NCBI GenBank assembly: GCA_041281825.1
Contig: CP166298.1
Location: forward strand, 3,348,001-3,412,000
Origin: Paenibacillus_D tarimensis_A
GTDB lineage: Bacteria; Bacillota; Bacilli; Paenibacillales; Paenibacillaceae
Reading direction: 5' to 3'
Length of the DNA: 64,000 nt
Part shown: positions 51,229-60,387 of the stretch, piece after piece
Numbering within the stretch: the first letter of the stretch is position 1
Layout: each line of letters starts with the position of its first letter
Notes under the pieces: generated by a model
Told to the model about the DNA's origin: nothing
Databases searched by the model: none
Seen by the model: only the letters and a program-made list of their open reading frames with translations
Program-made: the position numbers and the translations under genes

Positions 51229-51836
51229 TATGAGACACTCCTTTTACCTGTGCCCAGTTTGTTCTCTTTGCCCTGAAGCAGCTTCACGATGTTTGACCGA
51301 TGCCTCACGAAGGCGAAGACGCAAATCACCAGGCTAGCCCAAAATAACGGAAGCGGATAATCGAGGACAAGGATAAAAATCGGCGTCAGCGCGGCAAAAA
51401 CAAGCGAACCAAGCGACACGTAGCGAGTGATGACGATAAGCAGAATGGCCAACACTCCCGCAGACAAAGCCGGCAGAAAAGCCAATGTCGCCATTACGCC
51501 AATCGTCGTCGCGATCCCTTTGCCGCCCTTAAAGCGAAACCAAACCGGCCAGTTGTGACCCGCTATGGCCGCGAGTCCGCTGAGCACCATCGGCCATTCC
51601 CCGCCTCCGCCAAGCCACTGTCCTAAATAGACTGCAGCCACGCCTTTGCCGATATCGAGCAAAAACACGATGACTGCCGGACCTTTCCCAAGCACGCGCA
51701 GCGTGTTTGTCGCTCCGGCATTGCCGCTTCCATGCTGACGTATATCAATCCCTTTAACCAAACGCGCCACGATAATACTAAATGCGACCGAACCAAGCAG
51801 ATAACTTAGCACTAACGGTAATACAAATTCCAGCAA
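51228..51836 (-). CDS. plsY: Glycerol-3-phosphate acyltransferase PlsY
   Basis: The 202-residue membrane enzyme transfers acyl groups from acyl phosphate to glycerol 3-phosphate. Its conserved loops are present: LLGSVAFSIIVARL (motif 1), RQHGSGNAGATNTLR (motif 1 glycine-rich), HNWPVWFRFKGGKGIATTIG (motif 2) and RHRSNIVKLLQGKE (motif 3). About five membrane segments. It lies between der and gpsA. Confidence 0.97.
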   Translation of the reverse strand: MLEFVLPLVLSYLLGSVAFSIIVARLVKGIDIRQHGSGNAGATNTLRVLGKGPAVIVFLLDIGKGVAAVYLGQWLGGGGEWPMVLSGLAAIAGHNWPVWFRFKGGKGIATTIGVMATLAFLPALSAGVLAILLIVITRYVSLGSLVFAALTPIFILVLDYPLPLFWASLVICVFAFVRHRSNIVKLLQGKENKLGTGKRSVS

Positions 51837-51848
51837 CAGTATTCTCCC

Positions 51849-53171
51849 CTAATCCTCGTCCGATTTCCGCCGTGTAAATATCCGGATCGGCGTCCCTTCA
51901 AAATTAAATGCTCCGCGAATCTTATTCTCCAGATACCGCTGATACGAAAAGTGCATAAGCTCAGGATCGTTGACAAACACGACTATCGTCGGCGGCTTTA
52001 CCGCAACCTGTGTCACATAATTAATCTTGAGCCGTTTGCCTTTATCGGTTGGCGGCGGGTTCATCGCCACCGCATCTGCTACCACATCGTTAAGCAGATG
52101 GGTCTGGATCCGAAGCGCATGCTGCTCGGATACGTGATTCACAACCGGGAGCAGCTTGTGCAATCGCTGCTTCGTCTTAGCGGACAGGAATACGATCGGA
52201 GCATACGTCATGAATAGAAAATGGTCACGAATGCTTTTGGTAAATTGCTGCATCGTTTTATCGTCTTTTTCAACGACATCCCATTTGTTGACGACAAATA
52301 CGGAAGCTTTGCCCGCTTCGTGCGCGAACCCTGCAATATGCTTGTCCTGCTCGATGATTCCTTCTTCGCCGTTAATGAGAATCAGCACGACATCCGCCCG
52401 CTCAATCGCTTTAAGCGCACGCATGACGCTGTACTTTTCCGTCGCTTCATAAACTTTGCCGCGCTTTCGCATGCCGGCCGTATCTATGAGCACATAACGC
52501 TGTTCTTCATGCTCAAACGGCGTGTCAATCGCATCGCGCGTCGTTCCGGCGACATTGCTGACAATGACGCGCTCCTCACCAAGCAGCGCGTTGACAAGCG
52601 AAGACTTGCCGACATTCGGCCTGCCGATTAATGCGACCCGGATGACATCCTCATCATATTCAACGTCTGTAAGCTCAGGCAGCTTTTCAACCGCAGCATC
52701 AAGCAAATCGCCGATACCGGTTCCGTGGGATCCGGAAATTGCGATCGGGTCCCCGAACCCGAGGCTGTAAAATTCATAAATATCGTCCATACGATTAAAA
52801 TTATCAACCTTGTTGACAGCCACCACAACAGGCTTTTTGGAACGAAACAACATCTGTGCAACTTCGTCGTCCGAATGCGTTAAACCGGTTTTGGCATCGA
52901 CCATAAAGATGATGACGTCCGCTTCCTCAATGGCCAGCTCCGCTTGCATGCGGACCGACTTCATGATTTCATCTTCGCCGTCAATTTCAATGCCCCCAGT
53001 ATCCACAATACTGAAAGCTTTGCCGTTCCATTCTCCCGAACCGTATATACGGTCCCTTGTAACGCCCGGTTTATCCTCCACAATAGCAAGCCGGTCTCCG
53101 ATGACCCGGTTAAATATCGTAGATTTTCCCACATTTGGCCGCCCGACGATTGCAATAACGGGTCTTGCCAT
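51849..53171 (-). CDS. der: Ribosome assembly GTPase Der (EngA)
   Basis: The 440-residue protein has two tandem GTPase domains: GRPNVGKSTIFNR with DTGG and NKVD, and GRPNVGKSSLVNALLGEERV with DTAGMRKRG and NKWD, followed by a KH-like C-terminal domain (YVTQVAVKPPTIVVFVNDPE). It acts in 50S maturation. GGAGTG before the ATG at 53171 sets the start. Confidence 0.98.
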   Translation of the reverse strand: MARPVIAIVGRPNVGKSTIFNRVIGDRLAIVEDKPGVTRDRIYGSGEWNGKAFSIVDTGGIEIDGEDEIMKSVRMQAELAIEEADVIIFMVDAKTGLTHSDDEVAQMLFRSKKPVVVAVNKVDNFNRMDDIYEFYSLGFGDPIAISGSHGTGIGDLLDAAVEKLPELTDVEYDEDVIRVALIGRPNVGKSSLVNALLGEERVIVSNVAGTTRDAIDTPFEHEEQRYVLIDTAGMRKRGKVYEATEKYSVMRALKAIERADVVLILINGEEGIIEQDKHIAGFAHEAGKASVFVVNKWDVVEKDDKTMQQFTKSIRDHFLFMTYAPIVFLSAKTKQRLHKLLPVVNHVSEQHALRIQTHLLNDVVADAVAMNPPPTDKGKRLKINYVTQVAVKPPTIVVFVNDPELMHFSYQRYLENKIRGAFNFEGTPIRIFTRRKSDED

Positions 53172-53257
53172 AGATTCCACTCCTTCAGAAATACTCACGA
53201 TTATCATCATAGCAAAAAAGAACTCACTTGGCTAACATTTCATTTTGACAACATTTT

Positions 53258-53436
53258 CACTGATGATTCACCAAAATATACGTTCCGTTCTTCAAATCAT
53301 GGACGGCCGCATCCAATATTTTCTCCAGTAAAAAGGCGGTTTCCTCCAATTTCTCTTTTGTCTCTTCTATGAAAATCGGCGCACCGCCCCCCACCTGCCC
53401 CCGATTTACTGTAACGACCGCGACGATATCCCCCAT
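53258..53436 (-). pseudogene. YIEGIA capping-complex subunit homologue, apparent frameshift
   Basis: Read in one frame from the ATG at 53436 the product begins MGDIVAVVTVNR, then the frame closes. From about 53404 another frame continues GQVGGGAPIFIEETKE and LEETAFLLEKILDAAVHDL to the stop at 53258. The two halves join into a coherent protein of about 59 residues, like the small partner of YIEGIA proteins, if one G is added to the CGGGG run at 53399-53403. The length of 179 bases, one short of a codon multiple, agrees. The start overlaps the YIEGIA stop by one base. Sequencing error, real mutation or programmed slippage are all possible. Confidence 0.6.
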
Positions 53437-54344
53437 TATTTACCCTCCTGCTGATTGACTTTGGCTTTTGTCGGCATCCGCACAGCGGACTCCAAAATGG
53501 GTACGCGTTGTATGACCTCCAGTGCCTTCTGTTCGTTCTTCTCCTGCGGAAGCAGAAACACGGCCAGCCGACCGTCGCGGATGTCGAGTTTTGATAGCGG
53601 AATTAATCCCGGGTCGCCGTCATCCCGAAATATACCGAGAATTGTCGATAAGTCATATAATATCGCCTGCCGCTGCCCCAAATTGCTAAGTGTGGCTTTG
53701 CCGTTCGGATTATACGGGGTCAATATGATCCCCAGCCCTTTCTCAGCGATAATGGCCTGATTGGATTGTAATCCGACATTCATAATATAGATGTCGCCGA
53801 CCGAGAGATCGGGCCCTTCTTGCTTTACCGGAGCAATTTCCGCTGCTGCGATATGCGAGATTGATTTGCCGGAGCGAAGGGAGCGGACAATGAACATAGA
53901 CACAACACCGATGGCAATACCATACACCCATGAAAAGGAGATGGCAAATAAGCTCGTTAAAAAAGAGGCCATAATGACCAGATAATTACGGCCTTCAAAC
54001 ACCATTGCAATGCCTTCAATATATGTGGGCCCCCGCTGAACAAGCTCCATCGCATCAATTTTGGATAATGTCTCTCTTTCCATATTGCGCACATCGCGGA
54101 ATTGCTGTGCCGCTAACGCCAAAAACGTAATCGCCGTGTAATCTTTATTAAATAGCGCGGGAACTGCTACCGCCCCTAACGCGGCTGCAATGATGCCAAG
54201 CGAGATGTGAATAATTCTCCCGTGCGGATATGTCGGATATTGACGGTAATCGGTACGAAGCATGAGAAGCCGGGCCGATAGTCCGAAGATGACCCCCAAA
54301 AGTATCCCAATCGTTAATTTGTTCTCCACCAAAAATTCATTCAA
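53436..54344 (-). CDS. YIEGIA family membrane protein
   Basis: The 302-residue protein has N-terminal hydrophobic segments (LTIGILLGVIFGLSARLLML, IIHISLGIIAAALGAVAVPA, LVIMASFLTSLFAISFSWVY) and a C-terminal soluble region. The family motif TYIEGIAMVFEGRNYL is in the middle. Such proteins are found in spore formers and their role is not known. The TTG at 54344 is chosen because GGGGAGG precedes it and it overlaps the yphA stop (TTGA). The upstream 95-codon extension is a shadow of yphA. Confidence 0.8.
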   Translation of the reverse strand: MNEFLVENKLTIGILLGVIFGLSARLLMLRTDYRQYPTYPHGRIIHISLGIIAAALGAVAVPALFNKDYTAITFLALAAQQFRDVRNMERETLSKIDAMELVQRGPTYIEGIAMVFEGRNYLVIMASFLTSLFAISFSWVYGIAIGVVSMFIVRSLRSGKSISHIAAAEIAPVKQEGPDLSVGDIYIMNVGLQSNQAIIAEKGLGIILTPYNPNGKATLSNLGQRQAILYDLSTILGIFRDDGDPGLIPLSKLDIRDGRLAVFLLPQEKNEQKALEVIQRVPILESAVRMPTKAKVNQQEGK

Positions 54345-54973
54345 GATGACTGGCCTCCCCGATCTTGATACCCGTCCAAACGAAACCTCGTTGTCCACTT
54401 GGAGATCAGAACGTTGCATGCGCCGGATACCCGGGCCGTACAAAGCGTCAACAGAAAACGATCCCACCATTCCGCACCTCCAAGGCCGAAAGCCGGAAGA
54501 CGCAGATGGAGCGAATACTGGAGCAGAAATTCGCCCAGAAAGATTGCCAGCGTCAAAAGGAACAGCTGATCCTGAAAGCGTACGGCCATCCATCCGGCAA
54601 ACAGGCCGGCGATTAAAGGACCGTCCCATAACGGATGAATGACAATAAAGACAGGGTCAACAATATACAGCCTGCGCATCCAGAACCATAACATTCCGAT
54701 CATCGCGGCACCGAATAACAAATAAATAGTCATTAGACGGTTGCCGTTTCGAAATATGGGCACGACAGACCAGCAGATGACCCAAATCATTGCCAATTCA
54801 ATTTGCGTATGAGAAAGGAATGGAATCGAAAACGGCCGCAGGATCAACCATCCGACCCCCGCGGCGATCAATACGGCCGGCGCAACATCGCCTGTTAATT
54901 GCCGTCTCCAGCCGGTAGCCAACAATATGATCGTCACGAGAATAATCCATACGGATAAGTAACCGGCATTCAT
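54341..54973 (-). CDS. yphA: YphA-like membrane protein
   Basis: The 210-residue polytopic protein has about six membrane segments (LSVWIILVTIILLATGW, VLIAAGVGWLILRPFSIPFL, FLLTLAIFLGEFLLQYSLHL). Its position between ypfD and der and its topology match YphA, which has no known function. GGGAGGG lies five bases before the ATG at 54973. Confidence 0.7.
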   Translation of the reverse strand: MNAGYLSVWIILVTIILLATGWRRQLTGDVAPAVLIAAGVGWLILRPFSIPFLSHTQIELAMIWVICWSVVPIFRNGNRLMTIYLLFGAAMIGMLWFWMRRLYIVDPVFIVIHPLWDGPLIAGLFAGWMAVRFQDQLFLLTLAIFLGEFLLQYSLHLRLPAFGLGGAEWWDRFLLTLCTARVSGACNVLISKWTTRFRLDGYQDRGGQSS

Positions 54974-55065
54974 GATATCCCTCCCGATGCCTCTATTATG
55001 TACCATGAGGTCCATGCATAACCGAAAGTTAATATCCTCTGGATGATAATCTGCGGCAAGCTTAG

Positions 55066-55103
55066 ATAAAAAAACGGCGGTCCCATGAACTGGGACCGCT
55101 GTT
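55066..55103 (-). terminator. Terminator after ypfD
   Basis: On the minus strand AACAGCGGTCCCA pairs with TGGGACCGCCGTT (one mismatch), followed by a run of seven T. Confidence 0.8.
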
Positions 55104-55113
55104 AAAGCCATTT

Positions 55114-56373
55114 TTATTTCAATTTGCTTAATTTGTCACCAAAACGCTCGCCAAGCGTAAAGCTCATGCTCTGGTTGCTCAGGCTCACATTCGGATTATT
55201 CAGATCTTCCTTGGGCGCGCGTGATTTCTCGGATCGCTCCGATCTTGGCGCTTGTTCCGGTGCTTCTTCCGTTTCCTTAATGCTTAAGCTTACACGCTGC
55301 TCGGAAGGGTTAAAGTCAAGGACCTTTGCCTTTACCTCCTGGCCTTCTTGAAGCACCTCATGCGGAGTGGCAATATGACGGTGTGCGATTTGTGAAATAT
55401 GAACAAGACCCTCGACACCAGGTGCGATCTCGACAAATGCCCCGAAATTAACCAAGCGGCGGACCGTTCCCGTAACGATATCTCCGACATTGAATTTACC
55501 GGTAGCCAATTCCCACGGACCCGGCAATGCGGCTTTGATGCTTAAGCTTATTTTCCCTGCGGAAGGATCCACTTTAAGCACCTTGACTTTAACGCTGTCG
55601 CCTTCGGATACGACATCCTTCGGATGCGCAACATGCTGCCAGGAGAGCTCCGACACGTGCACCAATCCGTCAACGCCCCCGATATCTACGAATGCGCCAA
55701 ACGGCGTCAGGCGTTGTACGGTGCCTTCAATTTCTTGCCCGACTTGAAGAGATGACATAACCGCATGCTTATTGGCTTCAAATTCTTGATCGAGCACTTC
55801 TTTCTGGGACAGGATGACTTTATTGTTCTCCTGATCCAGCTCCTTTACTTTTACGCGAAGCGTCCGGCCTTTATAATCGCTGAAATCTTCAACAAAATGG
55901 CGCTCAACCATCGAAGCCGGAATAAATCCCCGCACACCAACATCAACGACAAGTCCGCCTTTGACAACATCTGCAACCGTAACCTCGAAGACTTCGCCGT
56001 TTTCAAAGCTCTTTTGCAGGTTCTCCCAGGCATTCTCACTGTCAATAAGACGTTTGGATAATACGAGTCTTTCTTTCTCGTCGTCAATGCTCACGACTTT
56101 CAATTCAACTTCCTGTCCGACCTGAACGGCCTCGGATGCATTTCCGATTTGAACGGCAGATAGCTCGCGGAGCGGAATAATACCGTCATATTTATATCCA
56201 AGGCTGACAGTCGCCTGATTGTCTTCGATCTTGACAATCGTTCCTTTGACTGTATCGCCTTTCTTCAGCGAGACCAAATTGTCCATCGCTTCCTGATTGA
56301 CGGTTTCAGTGCCGGCCTCTTGGCTGACGTTCTCCTCAACCGCTGTTTCTTGAACCTTTGTTTCCTCTGACAT
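55114..56373 (-). CDS. ypfD: Ribosomal protein S1-like RNA-binding protein YpfD
   Basis: The 419-residue protein has four S1 domains: about residues 35-105 (LKKGDTVKGTIVKIEDNQA), 120-190 (EVTVADVVKGGLVVDVGVRG), 205-275 (EGTVQRLTPFGAFVDIGGVD) and 290-360 (TGTVRRLVNFGAFVEIAPGV), then a charged tail. Bacillus S1 homologues of this size bind RNA but are not strictly ribosomal. Upstream is plsC, as in the cmk-plsC-ypfD group. Confidence 0.93.
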   Translation of the reverse strand: MSEETKVQETAVEENVSQEAGTETVNQEAMDNLVSLKKGDTVKGTIVKIEDNQATVSLGYKYDGIIPLRELSAVQIGNASEAVQVGQEVELKVVSIDDEKERLVLSKRLIDSENAWENLQKSFENGEVFEVTVADVVKGGLVVDVGVRGFIPASMVERHFVEDFSDYKGRTLRVKVKELDQENNKVILSQKEVLDQEFEANKHAVMSSLQVGQEIEGTVQRLTPFGAFVDIGGVDGLVHVSELSWQHVAHPKDVVSEGDSVKVKVLKVDPSAGKISLSIKAALPGPWELATGKFNVGDIVTGTVRRLVNFGAFVEIAPGVEGLVHISQIAHRHIATPHEVLQEGQEVKAKVLDFNPSEQRVSLSIKETEEAPEQAPRSERSEKSRAPKEDLNNPNVSLSNQSMSFTLGERFGDKLSKLK

Positions 56374-56494
56374 TTACTTTAACCTCCTCGATTCATACCC
56401 CAACTTTATTTAAATCTGTTCGGTTCGCGGTGATGACACACGGGAACCCACAGCATTTAAAACTTATTAAAATGAAAATAATGCCCTGATTAGA

Positions 56495-57070
56495 CTAGCC
56501 CTTTTGAACCATATCACGAATACGGCCCATAATTTTTTCAGTTGCCCGATCGAGCACGTCCGGAGAAGAGTCGCCTTCAAATTCAGATAAATCAATCGGT
56601 TCACCATACACGATTTTCATCGGGCGGAACGGCTGGTAATTTCCGATAATGGCGACCGGGATCGCCGCTGCTCCGCTGCGAAGCGCGATCATGGCGGCGC
56701 CTTTCTTACCCATGCTGTCTTTGCTGTTGCGGGTACCTTCCGGGAAGATGCCCATCACATTGCCTTCTTTAAGCAGTTGCAGCGCGAGACGGATCGCTTC
56801 TTTACTAACACCGCCCCGTTTAACTGGGAATGCTCCCAGGCTCCGCAAAAATGCGCCGGCTGGCCCGAATCGGAACAATTCGGCCTTCGCCATATAATGC
56901 ACCTTTCGCTTGACTTTGACACCGATAGTTGTAGGGTCGACATAACTTTTATGATTAGAGCAAAGCAGAACAGGACCGCTCTCTGGAATATTTTCAAGTC
57001 CAACCGCCTTCAGCGGAAAAAGGGTCGCAAACACGATACGCAACAGCGTTTGACAAAACCGGTATACCAT
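56495..57070 (-). CDS. plsC: 1-acyl-sn-glycerol-3-phosphate acyltransferase
   Basis: The 191-residue enzyme makes phosphatidic acid. NHKSYVDPTTIG carries the HX4D motif, and FPEGTRNSKDSMGKKGAAMI and IPVAIIGNYQP are the later conserved motifs. It begins 3 nt after the cmk stop. Confidence 0.95.
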   Translation of the reverse strand: MVYRFCQTLLRIVFATLFPLKAVGLENIPESGPVLLCSNHKSYVDPTTIGVKVKRKVHYMAKAELFRFGPAGAFLRSLGAFPVKRGGVSKEAIRLALQLLKEGNVMGIFPEGTRNSKDSMGKKGAAMIALRSGAAAIPVAIIGNYQPFRPMKIVYGEPIDLSEFEGDSSPDVLDRATEKIMGRIRDMVQKG

Positions 57071-57073
57071 AGT

Positions 57074-57775
57074 TTACTTCTCCTCCGTCAATTTGGTTCG
57101 GCTTAATTCGATAATTTGCTGAACCACCTGTTCGATTGTCAGCGTACTGCTATCGATCACCTTCGCATCCGCAGCACATATTAACGGGGAAATTTCCCTT
57201 TCCTGATCCATCCGGTCGCGTTCCGCAATTTCTTTCTCCAGTTCTTCAATCGACACCCGCTGTTTATGTTTGATTTCTTCAAATCTGCGTTCGGCCCTGA
57301 TCTGAACGCTTGCGGTAAGGAAGACTTTCAATTCCGCATCCGGAAGTACGTGAGTACCTATATCGCGGCCGTCCATAACGACCCCTTTGCGGGCCGCAAG
57401 GGTCCGCTGCATATCGACCAAGCGTTTACGCACCGCATCTACTGCGGCAATGCCCGAAACTCGAAGCGTCACTTCTCTGCTTCGAATGGCATCCGTCACG
57501 TTCTCGCCGTCAACATAAACCTTCTGACCGTCTTTTCCAGGTTGAAGCTCGATCTGCAGCCGGGAGATTAATTCGGCCAGGCGCGGCTTGTCTTCCGGCT
57601 CAATATCATTACGGAACGCAAAGAGCGTGACTGCCCGGTACATAGCGCCGGTATCGATATAAATGTAATCGAGTCGTTCGGCGACTTCTCTGGCTACGGT
57701 GCTCTTTCCGGCTCCGGCAGGTCCGTCAATCGCAATATTAATTCTTCCCCGCTCTTTATCTCTGTCCGTAATCAA
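57074..57775 (-). CDS. cmk: Cytidylate kinase
   Basis: The 233-residue enzyme phosphorylates CMP and dCMP. The P-loop IDGPAGAGKSTVAREVAERL is near residue 15, followed by YIDTGAMYRAVTLFA and VVMDGRDIGTHVLPDAELKV. I take the TTG at 57775 because AAGGGGGT lies nine bases upstream; the open frame continues to 57901 across a terminator hairpin, which argues against that extension. Confidence 0.95.
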   Translation of the reverse strand: MITDRDKERGRINIAIDGPAGAGKSTVAREVAERLDYIYIDTGAMYRAVTLFAFRNDIEPEDKPRLAELISRLQIELQPGKDGQKVYVDGENVTDAIRSREVTLRVSGIAAVDAVRKRLVDMQRTLAARKGVVMDGRDIGTHVLPDAELKVFLTASVQIRAERRFEEIKHKQRVSIEELEKEIAERDRMDQEREISPLICAADAKVIDSSTLTIEQVVQQIIELSRTKLTEEK

Positions 57776-57841
57776 CGGCTTATTACCCCCTTGGAATATG
57801 GGGTCCGGCGAAGCTGTAGCTGCTGTGCAATACCCCTCAAG

Positions 57842-57862
57842 AAAAAAGCAGGCTCTGCCTGC
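57842..57862 (-). terminator. Terminator between ypfB and cmk
   Basis: On the minus strand GCAGGC-AGA-GCCTGC is followed by TTTTTTCTTG, 82 nt after ypfB and 67 nt before cmk. It separates the ypfA-ypfB unit from cmk or attenuates read-through. Confidence 0.75.
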
Positions 57863-57944
57863 GAACGTGAAAATTATACCACACAAGATGTGCAGATGCA
57901 AAAAAGCGTATTGTGTTCGTGTTCAAAAAAGCCCGGGAATTCCG

Positions 57945-58115
57945 TTAAGAAAAAGGGATGCCTTCAAGCCGGTCAACGCCCGTCACCCATTCTCTGATCA
58001 TATGAACTTGCAACACCAGTTGGGCAAGCAAGAGGATCACGAAAAATAATAAGACTGCAGCAATCAGCCACTTGGAGATCCGGTCCATCCGTGTTGACAA
58101 GCTCCGTCTGCTCAT
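57945..58115 (-). CDS. ypfB: Small membrane protein, DUF5359/YpfB-like
   Basis: A 56-residue protein with a basic start (MSRRSLSTRMDRISKW), one membrane segment (LIAAVLLFFVILLLAQLVLQ) and an extracytoplasmic tail (MIREWVTGVDRLEGIPF). Size and position between ypfA and cmk fit YpfB. The ATG at 58115 is chosen over the longer frame to 58220, which has no hydrophobic or conserved content. Confidence 0.7.
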   Translation of the reverse strand: MSRRSLSTRMDRISKWLIAAVLLFFVILLLAQLVLQVHMIREWVTGVDRLEGIPFS

Positions 58116-58244
58116 AACTACCCACCCATCCTTTTCACGCGGTTGCCGGTATTTAAGCGCCAGTTCCCGAAGCTGACAACCGGGCCTTATTCGCGGTTTA
58201 GGATAGTTTTTCCAAAACATCGGTCGTTATGCGTGTGATTTTTA

Positions 58245-58895
58245 TTATTTTCTCAGCTCAAACTGGCGTTCAAAACAAAAACGGATAATTTTTTGCCGTT
58301 CACCGTCCGTGATATCAGTAAACTTACACATCACCTGAGCGCGGCCGCTTTCAAGCGGTTTGACCCGAACAATTTCGGAAGTAAATTTGGCATGATCGAC
58401 GGAACCTTGCTTATATGGAATAAGCAGCCAGCATTCCAGCACGTCTCCGGATTTCAGCAGCCATGCTCCTTCCGTCAAAAACGAGATGCCGCCTCCGCCC
58501 ACATCGTCGGTCATCACCACGAACCTTACCTGATCCGATCGTTTGACGGCCAGCTCCAGAGCCGCTGCAACTCGCAGAAAGTTCCTCCGCTGAATTGTAG
58601 TCACTTGTTCCGGATCGGGCTTGCTGACAGCTACCAGCCGGATAACGTCTTCTTTAAACCCTGTAACATGGGTATTGAAGTAATTCTTCATTCCGCCCTC
58701 TGTCACAAAATAAGCAGACAGTTCTTCCCCGAGATAAAGCCGTTTAAGCTTTCCCGTCTTTTCGTTCATTGGGATTTCAATATAATAATTGTTTTCACCC
58801 GAGTCGGCTATTCTTGTCTTATACTCAATCCCAGACTCTTCTTCATCCGGTGAGGCGATATGTAAATAGATCATCTGATTCACTTTCGGCAGCAA
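58245..58895 (-). CDS. ypfA: PilZ-domain c-di-GMP protein YpfA (flagellar brake)
   Basis: The 216-residue protein has an N-terminal YcgR-like domain and a PilZ domain from about residue 100. The RxxxR motif is present (QRRNFLRV), but the second motif reads DDVGGGGISF, with Gly where the usual D/NxSxxG has Ser. In B. subtilis YpfA (DgrA/MotI) binds c-di-GMP and acts on the flagellar motor. The TTG at 58895 is set by GGAGGGGG seven bases upstream. Confidence 0.88.
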   Translation of the reverse strand: MLPKVNQMIYLHIASPDEEESGIEYKTRIADSGENNYYIEIPMNEKTGKLKRLYLGEELSAYFVTEGGMKNYFNTHVTGFKEDVIRLVAVSKPDPEQVTTIQRRNFLRVAAALELAVKRSDQVRFVVMTDDVGGGGISFLTEGAWLLKSGDVLECWLLIPYKQGSVDHAKFTSEIVRVKPLESGRAQVMCKFTDITDGERQKIIRFCFERQFELRK

Positions 58896-58956
58896 TCAAT
58901 TTCCCCCTCCCGTCTTTCGACATTATATCATGATGACGGTCTGCGGGCTATATTCA

Positions 58957-59005
58957 AATAGGCGAGCCTTAGCCGTAACCCGGCCAAGCCCGCCTATTGG
59001 AAAAA
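58957..59005. terminator. Hairpin after ypeB
   Basis: AATAGGCG and CGCCTATT form the base of an imperfect stem with GGCC/GGCT inside. There is no strong T-run on the minus strand, so termination is likely but weak. Confidence 0.45.
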
Positions 59006-59016
59006 GTCGTTTAAAT

Positions 59017-60381
59017 TTACGGTACGGAAGGCTCCGGCTGGCCGTTAATACCCGGAAGCTCCTCGATCATTTCCTCGCTTCCGTTGTCCGCATTCACGTA
59101 AATGCGATAGAAATGACCGTTAATTTTGCCGGTGAATTCGTAACAAAGCACTTCCTCCGTCATTTCGTTCTTAATAAGAGCCTTATCCTCTTTCATAACT
59201 TTGAATTCGGAATTAAGCGTCTTCTTCGCTTCTTCGGACGATATTTTCGGCTTGCCCAGCTCGCGTTTATGATGCTCGAATACATATTCATTCGCTTGCA
59301 TCCCAACCGGCTCTCCATTATCCAAAGCCACTTTGACAGTCAGTTTTTCGGGGTAAATAAGCACACCGTCCTGATTAGTGACAAACGTTATATTGCCCAC
59401 ATTTTTGTAAGTATCGTAACTGACCGCAGACATGCCGGGGTAACCGTGCTTTTCCAAAAATTGCTTTGCATTCTGTTTCGCCTCTTCGAAACCGACCTGT
59501 TTCTTCCCGACTTCGCGGGGATTAATGAACCAGATCAGGTTTCCGCCGTTTTGACTATAATCCATCTGTATTGTACCTTCTTGATTAGGGTGGCTGACGG
59601 TTGCAGAATATGACGCATATTCCGTACCTTGCCCGTTTTCAACAACACGGACCTGTCCAGGATCCTTCAACCCGAGAAAATCCGCGGCTTTTGCCCGGAT
59701 CTCTTCCGGAGTCGCTTTTTTACCGTTCAGCTTAGTCAAGGTCCGTTTCTCAAACATTGCCGATACCGAGGGTCCCCAGTTAAGTTCCGGGTATTCATTC
59801 ACTTTCTTATCGACCGTGCGGAACCCGTCAATGATCGCATTGTCCCGGTTAGATTGCTCGGCGGCAATTTCAATCTCGACATCCATCCATCGCAAGTTAT
59901 TTTCAAGGACTTTTGTCTGCATCGCCTGTATATCCTTGGAAATTTCTTCTGAATTTTTATACAGTTCCTTCAATGTCGCATACTCTTTATCCGTAAGCGG
60001 CTCCTTCGTCAAATCGCGGACCGCTGTGCGGTACGAAAAATTGGCGATCTTCGCAAGAAATTGTTCTGTATCGTGAAAGGGAACAAGCGTCAGCGGCAAT
60101 TGAGTGATTTTGTTTTGCGCTTCGCTTGTCAAACGCCAAACGTTGACCAGGCTTTTGCGGTGAAAGTTTTGCGATTTCGAGTTCACGGCAAGCGCATTTC
60201 CGAGTTGGCTATGAAGCTGTTCCATATCATAGCTTAATTCATGAAATGCCCGCTGATATTGGTTTTCCGCTTTGATTAATATTGAATTTTTCTCCTGGTG
60301 CTCCTGATATCCCCAATACACGGCACCGACCAGCAGAACCGCCATAATAGGAAACAGTACGGCACTTAATCGTTGGTACAT
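59017..60381 (-). CDS. ypeB: Germination protein YpeB
   Basis: The 454-residue spore protein has one N-terminal membrane anchor (LFPIMAVLLVGAVYWGY), a long helical region and three C-terminal PepSY-like repeats (for example IRAKAADFLGLKDPGQVRVV, EAKQNAKQFLEKHG, EEAKKTLNSEF). In Bacillus it stabilises and localises the cortex-lytic enzyme SleB, whose gene is normally adjacent; no sleB is found here. The ribosome site lies in a perfect inverted repeat. Confidence 0.95.
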   Translation of the reverse strand: MYQRLSAVLFPIMAVLLVGAVYWGYQEHQEKNSILIKAENQYQRAFHELSYDMEQLHSQLGNALAVNSKSQNFHRKSLVNVWRLTSEAQNKITQLPLTLVPFHDTEQFLAKIANFSYRTAVRDLTKEPLTDKEYATLKELYKNSEEISKDIQAMQTKVLENNLRWMDVEIEIAAEQSNRDNAIIDGFRTVDKKVNEYPELNWGPSVSAMFEKRTLTKLNGKKATPEEIRAKAADFLGLKDPGQVRVVENGQGTEYASYSATVSHPNQEGTIQMDYSQNGGNLIWFINPREVGKKQVGFEEAKQNAKQFLEKHGYPGMSAVSYDTYKNVGNITFVTNQDGVLIYPEKLTVKVALDNGEPVGMQANEYVFEHHKRELGKPKISSEEAKKTLNSEFKVMKEDKALIKNEMTEEVLCYEFTGKINGHFYRIYVNADNGSEEMIEELPGINGQPEPSVP

Positions 60382-60387
60382 AACGCA

